Below, piece by piece: positions 1 to 5,295 of a DNA stretch of 5,295 nt. The position numbers were made by a program, and so were the translations under genes. Origin of the DNA: JAZDLC01 sp043802345 (GTDB lineage: Bacteria > Planctomycetota > B15-G4 > JADJEK01); contig JAZDLC010000030.1 of assembly GCA_043802345.1 (NCBI GenBank), positions 1-5,295 of the forward strand. The letters run 5' to 3'. A model generated the notes under the pieces. It was not told where the DNA came from. It ran no database searches and saw only the letters and a list, made by a program, of their open reading frames with translations. The stretch's first letter is position 1; every line of letters starts with the position of its first letter.

Positions 1-1
1 C

Positions 2-49
2 GACCGCCACTTCATGAACTATGACTGGGACGATCCTTACATCGACTGA
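2..49 (+). CDS. C-terminal end of an unidentified upstream gene (partial)
   Basis: An open frame enters from the left edge and ends at TGA 47-49. The visible 15 residues read DRHFMNYDWDDPYID, acidic and aromatic-rich. Nothing here identifies the product. The tripeptide DRH followed by an aromatic residue and Met recalls DRHWM in the next gene, but what follows does not match that protein, so a third paralogue is only a weak possibility. The frame is open only over this short stretch, so it may not be coding. About 100 bases separate its stop from the next start. Confidence 0.4.
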   Translation, partial: DRHFMNYDWDDPYID

Positions 50-132
50 TCCTGATCATCCCGTTTCTCGATATTGGATGAGTGGAAGTTTGTCGGGGCC
101 TCCCGCCCCAGGACCGTCAAGAGAAGAAAGTT

Positions 133-139
133 GGGAGAG
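133..139 (+). promoter_or_regulatory. Ribosome binding site that fixes the start of the first lipoprotein gene
   Basis: GGGAGAG lies nine bases before the ATG at 149. A good Shine-Dalgarno match here, together with a signal peptide beginning right at that ATG, argues against the longer in-frame reading from a TTG at 74. Confidence 0.6.
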
Positions 140-148
140 CGAAGACGC

Positions 149-1012
149 ATGCACCGTACTGCGCGACTCGGAATCGGCCTGCTTTTGCTAGGCCTGTGCG
201 GATGTCAGTCCACGCCTGACCAGGACAAGTTTTTCCGCAACGACATCGATCGAAGGTCGGGGTGGCACCACCTTGGCATGTATGCCAAGGATGTCGGACT
301 TGATGCCTTGGACATATTCACCATCGACGTTGCGGCTGGCAAGGCAGGGGCGTTCCCGTTGCCCGTTCCGTTCAACGTGCCCTTGCCTGTTGCGTTCAAC
401 GCACACTTCACGAAATACGCGGAGTTAGGGCTTGGTAGCTGGACAGGCTACAAGTTTGGATGGCTCGGACGCGGCTTGGGAGTCTGGCGTGAGGAACGCA
501 CCGAGGGTGGGTTCGCCGCCCGGCCGGTTCAGAACTACTCCGTTCATGCGGCCCGTGTTCCGTACTGGGGAACCGAGCCCTTGAAGGAGAAGTACTTGGA
601 TGCCCACGGCTACAACATCAACCTCGACAATGACCGACACTGGATGGACATCGGGCTCTCGCTGCACGTCATTGCGGTTGGGTTCGACCTGAACTTCAGT
701 CCATTCGAAGCCCTGGACCTGGCCTTCGGGTTCGTTGGCAACTTCCCGAATCCCGTATGGATAAGCACCAGCGATATGCCCTGGGACATCGGCGTGGACG
801 TCGCGGATGATGACACGCGCCTGTCGATCTACGACGACAAGATCGGTCGCTATCGCACGAACGCGTATTCCATCTGGCCCACCATCTGGCCCACGACCTT
901 CGGCCACCACGAGGGGATCGAGGGAGCCGAGTGGGATCACCAGCCGGTTCGAAATCCTGGCACCGTATCGGTGGGAGGCGCCTACGGCGGCACCCACGGA
1001 ACGCAACACTGA
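149..1012 (+). CDS. Uncharacterised lipoprotein, first of a tandem paralogous pair
   Basis: 287 residues. Seen: a basic N-terminus (H2, R3, R6), a Leu/Gly-rich core at 7-16 and lipobox L16-C17-G18-C19, with Q at +2. Lipidation at C19 and outer-membrane retention are therefore likely. The mature part is homologous along its length to the next gene. Shared blocks are NAHFTK 84-89, EGGFAA 119-124, RVPYWGT 136-142, DRHWMDIG 162-169, NFSPFEA 182-188 and DDDTR 220-224. Alternating hydrophobic and polar residues around 168-196 suggest beta structure. Compared with its neighbour it has an extra segment at about 64-83, with an 8-residue tandem repeat, and a C-terminal extension of some 35 residues containing IWPT twice. 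GC in sampled stretches (57-58%) is lower than in the genes downstream. I do not recognise the family and propose no function. The start at 149 was chosen for its Shine-Dalgarno site and signal peptide; an in-frame TTG at 74 would bury the signal peptide. Confidence 0.85.
   Translation: MHRTARLGIGLLLLGLCGCQSTPDQDKFFRNDIDRRSGWHHLGMYAKDVGLDALDIFTIDVAAGKAGAFPLPVPFNVPLPVAFNAHFTKYAELGLGSWTGYKFGWLGRGLGVWREERTEGGFAARPVQNYSVHAARVPYWGTEPLKEKYLDAHGYNINLDNDRHWMDIGLSLHVIAVGFDLNFSPFEALDLAFGFVGNFPNPVWISTSDMPWDIGVDVADDDTRLSIYDDKIGRYRTNAYSIWPTIWPTTFGHHEGIEGAEWDHQPVRNPGTVSVGGAYGGTHGTQH
356..403 (+). repeat. In-frame 24-base tandem repeat, two copies
   Basis: Units 356-379 and 380-403 match at 19 of 24 bases and encode PLPVPFNV and PLPVAFNA (residues 70-77 and 78-85). 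The second unit leads directly into the conserved NAHFTK block. The paralogous gene downstream has no such segment, so this looks like a slippage-type duplication specific to this copy. Confidence 0.75.
872..895 (+). repeat. In-frame 12-base tandem repeat, two copies
   Basis: Units 872-883 and 884-895 differ at one base and encode IWPT twice (residues 242-249). They lie in the C-terminal extension that the paralogue lacks. Confidence 0.75.
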
Positions 1013-1021
1013 GAGAGGCGG

Positions 1022-1026
1022 TAGGA
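1022..1026 (+). promoter_or_regulatory. Ribosome binding site of the second lipoprotein gene
   Basis: TAGGA ends seven bases before the ATG at 1034, inside the 21-base gap after the preceding stop codon. The short gap suggests both lipoprotein genes sit on one transcript. Confidence 0.55.
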
Positions 1027-1033
1027 ATCTAAC

Positions 1034-1729
1034 ATGAAGAAGATCATCCTTGGTCTCGGCGCACTCGCCCTGGTCACATCCGCCGGCTGCCAGCAGTCGT
1101 ACAAGTTCACCTCCTCTCCGGAATTCGAAGCGTACTCCCGGGAGATCAACGAGTGGACCGGTCCGGAGAAACTCGGCATCTACATGAAGGACAGGTTCCT
1201 GGACCTGTTCGACATGGTTCAGTTCGACCTCTCGCTCGGAGACGGCTTCCTCGTCAACGCCCACGCCACGAAGTGGCTCCAGGCTGGTGGTGGCTATCTG
1301 AACCACGGCCTGCGTTGGGGCGCGCTCAAGCGGTCCATGGGCACCTGGAGTGATGACCGGGTCGAGGGCGGCCTCGCGGCCGGCTTCAACCTCTACTGGG
1401 TCGACATCCAGCGCATCCCCGTCTGGGGTACGTCCACGATTTTCGAACATGAATTCTCCTACGAGGGCCCTGACTACCTCAGCAACCATGACCGCCACTG
1501 GAGCGACGTCGGCGGGAACCTTCACTTCGCCTGGCTGGGCGCCAATGTGAATGTCTCTCCGTACGAAGCGGTCGACTTCGCCCTGGGCTGGCTCGCGCTT
1601 CCCTCGATCTACGCGGGACCTCTCTCCCCGGAGATGGACCTGGGCGACGACGATACCCGGGCCCGCCTGCGCGCGAAGTATGACCTCCCCCACTTCGAGT
1701 ACACCCTCGAGCACTGGAATCAGCACTGA
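1034..1729 (+). CDS. Uncharacterised lipoprotein, second of a tandem paralogous pair
   Basis: 231 residues. Seen: signal peptide with K2-K3, a hydrophobic core at 4-15 and lipobox S16-A17-G18-C19 followed by QQ, so probably an outer-membrane lipoprotein. It repeats the blocks of the preceding gene: LGIYMKD 47-53, NAHATK 75-80, EGGLAA 111-116, RIPVWGT 127-133, DRHWSDVG 153-160, NVSPYEA 173-179 and DDDTR 205-209. This is the shorter form of the family, without the repeat-bearing insertion, and ends about 20 residues after DDDTR. High aromatic and Gly content and alternating hydrophobicity suggest a beta-rich fold; that is inference. It starts 21 bases after the first copy and its stop overlaps the likely CTG start of the TPR gene. 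No catalytic motif is recognisable and the function is unknown. The shared blocks are the residues to weigh when seeking a role, since they survived divergence of the two copies. Confidence 0.88.
   Translation: MKKIILGLGALALVTSAGCQQSYKFTSSPEFEAYSREINEWTGPEKLGIYMKDRFLDLFDMVQFDLSLGDGFLVNAHATKWLQAGGGYLNHGLRWGALKRSMGTWSDDRVEGGLAAGFNLYWVDIQRIPVWGTSTIFEHEFSYEGPDYLSNHDRHWSDVGGNLHFAWLGANVNVSPYEAVDFALGWLALPSIYAGPLSPEMDLGDDDTRARLRAKYDLPHFEYTLEHWNQH
1726..1729 (+). promoter_or_regulatory. CTGA stop-start overlap, probable non-ATG start of the TPR gene
   Basis: CTG at 1726-1728 overlaps the TGA at 1727-1729 that ends the second lipoprotein gene. It has the geometry of the common ATGA/GTGA coupling junctions. 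No ATG, GTG or TTG occurs in this frame between the in-frame stop at 1681-1683 and the ATG at 1780. The ribosome binding match is weak (GGA 1716-1718), so re-initiation after the upstream stop would be the likely route. Confidence 0.6.
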
Positions 1730-2811
1730 GAAGCGCGCTTCTTTCGGCTGCGATACTCTCTGGGGCCGCGCTCCTGTTCATGGGGTGCGGCCTTCAGAGT
1801 CATAGGGCGGAAGCCGACAAGCACGCCCGGCTGGCGGAGCAGCAGTACTCGCGCCAGAACCTCGACAAGGCTCTCGAGCATGTCGAACGGGCCGTCGCCC
1901 TCGACCCGGGTCAGGCGTCGTATCTGGTCATGCGGGCGCAGATGCTCGGGGAGAAGGGCGAGTTGGACCAGGCCCGCAGGGACTTCGAGCGCGCGCTGAC
2001 CTTGGAGCCGGACCATCCCGGAACGATCATCCCGAACGCCGTCGAGAAGATGGCGACCGGGCAGAACGAGGAGGCCCGAGATCTCCTCGAACGGTCGTCG
2101 CGCCGCAACCCGGGGCAGGAGGAGCTGCTCTGGTTCCTGGGGCTTTCCGAGCTCCGGCTCGAGGAGCAGCAGACGGCCGAGGCGACCTTCTCCCGGCTGC
2201 TGGACCATGCCGAGCGGAGCGGCTCCTCCCACCAAGTTCACGGCCGCGTCGGCCGGGCGCTCGCGTCCCCGTCCGGGTCGGACCAGGCTGTGTCCGACTG
2301 GACCTACGCTTCCTCGGCCAGTGCGGACATGACCCTCGAAACCGCCCTTCAGTTGGTCGGGTTGGGATTGGGAAACCGGGTACGTTCCGTGGCGGCCGAG
2401 GCGGCGAAGGCGCACCCTGAGAACGTCGATCTCGGCTTCGTCCATGCGACGATCCTGCAGCGAACCAGCTTCTCTGACCAGGCGGTCGCGGAGGCCGAGC
2501 GGGTGCTCGCGCTCGAGCCGGGAAACCGCCGGGCGATCGATCTGCACATGACGGCCGCGGCCGCTGATGGCGACCGGATGCGGTTCGCGGCGGCCAGGGA
2601 AAGGCTCAGGGTCGCGCTCGATCTCGAGCCGACAGCGCTCCCCGCGCTGGTCATGCTGGCCGAGGCGGTGGTCACCGGACGCGGCACGCCCGATGACCTC
2701 GAGGATCTCCTGACCCGGATCGAGAACGCGAGGAAGGAACTCGCCTCCTCCCCCAGGGCCATGTTCATCCTCGACCAGATCGAGCAGCAGCTCAGAGCCG
2801 CCAGGCGCTGA
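1726..2811 (+). CDS. TPR-repeat lipoprotein
   Basis: 361 residues from the CTG at 1726; 343 from the ATG at 1780. Read from the CTG, the N-terminus is a complete lipoprotein signal: R2, an Ala/Leu/Ser core at 4-17 and lipobox F18-M19-G20-C21. From the ATG the cysteine would be residue 3 with no signal peptide, so I prefer the CTG. The mature protein is helical, with tetratricopeptide repeats at about 29-63 (Q-L-A-L-DP pattern), 64-97 (ending LTLEPDHP), probably 98-131 and 132-165, and two more TPR-like units at about 231-267 (ending LALEPGN) and 268-304 (ending LDLEP). TPR units are protein-protein scaffolds, so an envelope assembly or docking role is plausible, perhaps for the two lipoproteins encoded upstream; this is inferred from position only. 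It ends in a basic RAARR tail, and its last 20 bases overlap the end of miaA on the other strand. Confidence 0.85.
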   Translation: MRSALLSAAILSGAALLFMGCGLQSHRAEADKHARLAEQQYSRQNLDKALEHVERAVALDPGQASYLVMRAQMLGEKGELDQARRDFERALTLEPDHPGTIIPNAVEKMATGQNEEARDLLERSSRRNPGQEELLWFLGLSELRLEEQQTAEATFSRLLDHAERSGSSHQVHGRVGRALASPSGSDQAVSDWTYASSASADMTLETALQLVGLGLGNRVRSVAAEAAKAHPENVDLGFVHATILQRTSFSDQAVAEAERVLALEPGNRRAIDLHMTAAAADGDRMRFAAARERLRVALDLEPTALPALVMLAEAVVTGRGTPDDLEDLLTRIENARKELASSPRAMFILDQIEQQLRAARR

Positions 2812-3721
2812 GGACCTGCCCCAGCAACTCGTCGGCCGGACTCTCTTCGAACCGCTCGATCCATGCGATCTCCGGAAAGCGCCGGAACCATTTGCGTTGG
2901 TTGCGCGTGAGCCTCCAGGTGGACCGGACGATCTCGGTCCCCGCCTCCTGGCGGGTGAGCCGCCCTTCGAGATGGGCCACGACCTCCCGGTAGCCGATCG
3001 CCACGGCTGCCTCGCCCTGGAGCCGACCGCCGAGATGAAGCTCGCGAACCTCTTCCACGAGGCCCTGCTCGAACATCCGCGCCACCCGCTCCCGCTGCCG
3101 CCGTCGCAGCAGGCCTTCCTCGCAGAAGAGCCCAGCGACACGGAAGTCGGCCCAGATCGGCCTCTGGGTCCCCTGTCTCTGGAGTTCCGAGATGGGGCGG
3201 CCCGTGACCGCGTGGACCTCCAGGGCGCGCGAGATCCGCTTGAAATCCCGGGGCAGGATCCTGGCGGCTGCCTCCGGATCGACCTCGGACAGCTTCGCGT
3301 GCAGTCTCTCGACGCCGCTTGCTTGCGCCTCGTCCCAGAGTCGCCGCCGCAATTCCGGCTGGGCCGGTGGGCCCAGGAACAGTCCGCGAAGCAGGGCCTG
3401 GAGGTAGAGTGGCGTGCCGCCCACGAAGAGAGGCAAGGCGGAGCGTTCGCGAATCTCCCCCACTGCCTTGCTTGCCGCCGTCACGTACTCCCCCAGGGAG
3501 AAGGGATGCCGCGGGTCGGTCACCCCCACCAGATGAATGGGAACGCCAGCGCCGTCCGCGGCGGAAGGCGTCGCCGCTCCCACCGACAGGCCCTGGTACA
3601 CCTTCACCGAGTCGAGCCCGATGACCTCGGCGCCCAGGCGGCGGGCCAGCTCCAGGCCGACCTCCTTCTTTCCCGTACCGGTAGCGCCGGTCAGGACGAG
3701 AGCCACACCGCCTGGACTCAC
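2792..3721 (-). CDS. miaA: tRNA dimethylallyltransferase MiaA, divergent
   Basis: 309 residues, the usual length. MiaA transfers a dimethylallyl group from DMAPP to N6 of A37 in tRNAs reading codons that begin with U. Recognised by a P-loop at 12-19, the DSVKVYQG segment at 37-44 (family DSxxxY, with the catalytic Asp), IHLVG at 62-66 (family HHLID), VGGTPLYLQALLRG at 100-113, RDFKRISRALEV (family hpnDxxRxxRALEV), GLVEEV, AIGYREV, and a C-terminal RNQRKWFRRF equivalent to AKRQxTWfR. The fold is complete, so it is probably active, but the P-loop reads GATGTGKK: Lys replaces the Ser/Thr that normally ligands Mg2+. The TR of the C-terminal TRxxAKRQ motif is TW here. The GTG start overlaps the stop of the M16 gene as GTGA, so translation is probably coupled. 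The family assignment is firm; substrate or kinetics could differ. Confidence 0.92.
   Translation of the reverse strand: MSPGGVALVLTGATGTGKKEVGLELARRLGAEVIGLDSVKVYQGLSVGAATPSAADGAGVPIHLVGVTDPRHPFSLGEYVTAASKAVGEIRERSALPLFVGGTPLYLQALLRGLFLGPPAQPELRRRLWDEAQASGVERLHAKLSEVDPEAAARILPRDFKRISRALEVHAVTGRPISELQRQGTQRPIWADFRVAGLFCEEGLLRRRQRERVARMFEQGLVEEVRELHLGGRLQGEAAVAIGYREVVAHLEGRLTRQEAGTEIVRSTWRLTRNQRKWFRRFPEIAWIERFEESPADELLGQVLSAWRL
3718..3721 (-). promoter_or_regulatory. GTGA stop-start overlap between the M16 peptidase gene and miaA
   Basis: On the minus strand the GTG start of miaA (3721-3719) shares two bases with the TGA of the upstream gene (3720-3718). No strong Shine-Dalgarno site precedes it, which fits translational coupling. 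Confidence 0.75.
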
Positions 3722-5019
3722 GCCGTTTCGGCCGCCCGGGGCAGCACCAGGGAACGCGCCCGGAACGAGGCATCCAGCAGGCTGCGGGCTCGAGCGGTGA
3801 CCTCATCCGAGCTGACCTCGTTCAGGATCTCGAGCACCTCGAACGGAGTGACTCCCCGGAGGACGCCTCCGCAAAAGGCATGGGCGGTGGCCTCGAGCGA
3901 GTCAAACATGCTGACGAACTTGCCGAGGAACTTGTTCCGCACCCGCTCGAAGTCCTCCTTCCGGCAGCCGCTCTCGAGGAACCGATCGATCTCCTTGAGC
4001 AGGTGCTTCTCCATCAGCTCCGGCCGTTCCGAATCGCCTCCCAGCATGCAGAATCCGAAGTCCACATCCGTGGTGTACTCGGCGGAGAAGGAATCATCGA
4101 TCAGCCCCTCCGCATAGAGCCGCTCGTGCGATTCCGAGGATCGGCCGAACAGCAGGTCCAGGGCGATCCCCGAGAGCAACTCCCGCCTGACCGTGTCCCG
4201 TCCTCCGCCCCCCGCGATCCTGTCCTTGTACCCAAGCAGCAGCTTGGGCAGGGCAACGTCCATGGTCTGGGTTGCTTCCGGCTCACGAATCGGCCCGTCG
4301 TTCACGAAAGCTCTGCTCGACTGTCCCTCCCTGTCCGGCACCCGGGAATCCTGGTCCCGCTCGATCTGCCCGGCAACACGGTCCACGTCCATCCGGCCGA
4401 CCAGGGTGAACGCCATGTTCCCCGGCCGGTAGAAGGCCCGGTAGCAGGTGTGGAGCACCGCGGGATCGATCCTGGCGATCGACTCTTCCGTGCCGGCGAT
4501 GTTGATCCGCACCGGGTGTTCGCGGAAGAGCGCCCCCAGCAGGTTGAAGAAGATCCGCCACGACGGGTCATCGTCGTACATCCGAATCTCCTGGCCGATG
4601 ATCCCCTGCTCCTTCTGCACCAACTCCTCGGTGAAGTACGGGTTCTGCACGAAGTTCAGCAGCAGGTCCAGGCACTGCTCCACGTTGCGGGTGGCGGTGA
4701 AGATATAGGAGGTCGTGGTGAAGCTGGTCGATGCGTTGCACGAGGCCCCCAGGGCCGAGAAGCGATCGGAAACGTCCCCCTTCTCGTCCTCGAACAGCTT
4801 GTGCTCCAGAAAGTGCGCCACGCCGTCAGGCACCGTGACCGTCTTCCCGCTCATCCGGTCCAGGAAGCCGTTGTCCGCGGAACCGAAGCGTGTGGAGAAA
4901 ACGCCAAATGTCTTCGAATAGTCCGGTTTGGGGACCAGGGTGACCCGCAGACCGGACTGGCAGGTCCCGGTCAGAACCTCCTCGCCGAACCGATTCTCAA
5001 GGCGCTTCAGACTGATCAT
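3718..5019 (-). CDS. YmfH-like M16 family zinc metallopeptidase
   Basis: 433 residues, close to the length of Bacillus YmfH. M16 (pitrilysin/insulinase/processing-peptidase) proteins have two related domains, the N-terminal one holding an inverted zinc site. Seen: H69-F70-L71-E72-H73, the HxxEH motif with both His ligands and the catalytic Glu. The probable third ligand is E144 in KEQGIIGQEI, with the accompanying conserved E137. Other family marks are GA-x-x-NA at 91-96, RPGNMAFTLVG at 198-208 and, in the second domain, SSESHERLYAEGLIDDSFSAEY (294-315), characteristic of the YmfH branch. No signal peptide, so probably cytosolic. The ATG at 5019 has AAGGGA seven bases upstream, and the gene overlaps the end of the YmfF-like gene by 23 bases. 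The two would be expected to form an active/inactive heterodimer. In Bacillus the pair is linked to EF-P aminopentanol modification; whether that applies here is unknown. Confidence 0.9.
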   Translation of the reverse strand: MISLKRLENRFGEEVLTGTCQSGLRVTLVPKPDYSKTFGVFSTRFGSADNGFLDRMSGKTVTVPDGVAHFLEHKLFEDEKGDVSDRFSALGASCNASTSFTTTSYIFTATRNVEQCLDLLLNFVQNPYFTEELVQKEQGIIGQEIRMYDDDPSWRIFFNLLGALFREHPVRINIAGTEESIARIDPAVLHTCYRAFYRPGNMAFTLVGRMDVDRVAGQIERDQDSRVPDREGQSSRAFVNDGPIREPEATQTMDVALPKLLLGYKDRIAGGGGRDTVRRELLSGIALDLLFGRSSESHERLYAEGLIDDSFSAEYTTDVDFGFCMLGGDSERPELMEKHLLKEIDRFLESGCRKEDFERVRNKFLGKFVSMFDSLEATAHAFCGGVLRGVTPFEVLEILNEVSSDEVTARARSLLDASFRARSLVLPRAAETA

Positions 5020-5295
5020 CCTGCGTTCCCTTCAAGAGGTAGGTGGTCTGCTCGACGGGCCTTGCGGCCACCTCCAGCAGGTCGTCCCGAGTGACCGCCT
5101 CGATTCTGCGCGAGACCTCATCCACGTCGGGGGAGCGGCCCACGGCGCGGGCAGACATCACGAAGTCGGCCGCCTGGCTGGGAGAGTCGTTCAGCGACGT
5201 GAGGGAATTCAGGATCACTCCCTTGGCCACCGCAATATCCTCGTCACTGAACTCTCCCTTCTGCATGGCCAGGACCTGCTCCCGCATCACTGCGG
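4997..5295 (-). CDS. YmfF-like M16 family protein, C-terminal part (cut by window edge)
   Basis: The frame is open to the right edge and only the last 98 or so residues are present. They match the end of M16 C-terminal domains of the YmfF type: a helix with MQKGEFSDEDIAVAK, then LTSLNDSPSQAADF, a VTRDDLLEVAA segment and a terminal strand TTYLLKG. YmfF proteins usually lack the HxxEH zinc motif and pair with a YmfH partner; the N-terminal domain that would test this lies outside the window. A GTG and an ATG near 5290 are internal codons, not the start, because the homologous domain must extend upstream. It is the first visible gene of the operon that continues into the YmfH-like gene and miaA. 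Confidence 0.8.
   Translation of the reverse strand, partial: AVMREQVLAMQKGEFSDEDIAVAKGVILNSLTSLNDSPSQAADFVMSARAVGRSPDVDEVSRRIEAVTRDDLLEVAARPVEQTTYLLKGTQDDQSEAP
5027..5032 (-). promoter_or_regulatory. Ribosome binding site of the YmfH-like gene
   Basis: On the minus strand AAGGGA ends seven bases before the ATG at 5019. It lies inside the last codons of the YmfF-like gene, which supports this start and an overlapping operon. Confidence 0.6.

Noticed and set aside
2..49. Third paralogue of the lipoprotein family at the left edge, suggested by DRHFM
   Set aside because: Only a few residues agree, and the residues after them do not follow the family pattern; too short to claim.
95..109. Hairpin GGGGC-CTCCC-GCCCC as a terminator of the upstream gene
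   Set aside because: The stem is only five base pairs and no T-run follows, so it may be chance in GC-rich sequence.
74..148. Possible N-terminal extension of the first lipoprotein from a TTG at 74
   Set aside because: It would place 25 charged residues before a normal lipoprotein signal peptide; the ATG at 149 has a good Shine-Dalgarno site.
425..1726. Long open frame on the minus strand across both lipoprotein genes
   Set aside because: It is antisense to two genes with clear signal peptides and mutual homology. Its translation is low in complexity and shows no recognisable domain; high GC keeps antisense frames open.
1720..3141. Long minus-strand open frame antisense to the TPR gene and running into miaA
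   Set aside because: It conflicts with the TPR protein and, in another frame, with miaA. Its Arg/Gly/Ser-rich translation is typical of a high-GC shadow frame.
3596..3613. Lys40 in the MiaA DSVKVY motif as a damaged active site
   Set aside because: Many MiaA proteins have Gln here, but from memory E. coli MiaA has Leu (DSALIY). The position tolerates change, and the catalytic Asp37 is present.
2897..5094. Two plus-strand open frames (2897-4117 and 3880-5094) antisense to miaA and the M16 gene
   Set aside because: Both lie opposite genes with unmistakable family motifs, and their translations resemble no protein family I recognise.

Overview
The window is a compact, high-GC bacterial segment with six genes and almost no spacer. 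At least three products carry lipoprotein signal peptides of the lipobox type with no Asp at +2, so the host is probably a double-membraned (diderm) bacterium with an outer membrane. GC counted by hand in 60-base samples is about 57-58% in the first full gene, 67% in the second and 70-72% further on. The phylum cannot be fixed from the sequence; deep-branching high-GC diderms (Planctomycetota, Myxococcota, Krumholzibacteriota-like lineages) are guesses only.

Plus strand, bases 1-2811: the last 15 codons of an unidentified gene, then a likely three-gene lipoprotein operon. The first two genes (149-1012 and 1034-1729) encode clearly homologous lipoproteins, a tandem duplication in a family I do not recognise. 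The third encodes a TPR-repeat lipoprotein. Its nearest ATG (1780) would put the lipobox cysteine at residue 3 with no signal peptide. A complete signal peptide appears if translation begins at the CTG at 1726, which overlaps the preceding stop codon as CTGA. I therefore annotate 1726-2811.

Minus strand, bases 5295-2792: a tightly coupled operon read right to left. It holds the C-terminus of a YmfF-like M16 peptidase homologue, a complete YmfH-like M16 metallopeptidase with HFLEH zinc motif, and a divergent MiaA (tRNA dimethylallyltransferase). The joints are a 23-base overlap and a 4-base GTGA overlap. miaA and the TPR gene converge and overlap by 20 bases, so there is no room for an intergenic terminator.

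Most noteworthy are the duplicated lipoprotein family, with in-frame tandem repeats and lower GC in only one copy; the probable CTG start; and the MiaA Walker A motif, which ends in Lys-Lys rather than Lys-Ser/Thr. I found no mobile element, CRISPR array or RNA gene, and no gene-free stretch longer than about 100 bases. This does not look like a defence island. The plausible novelty is the uncharacterised lipoprotein cluster.
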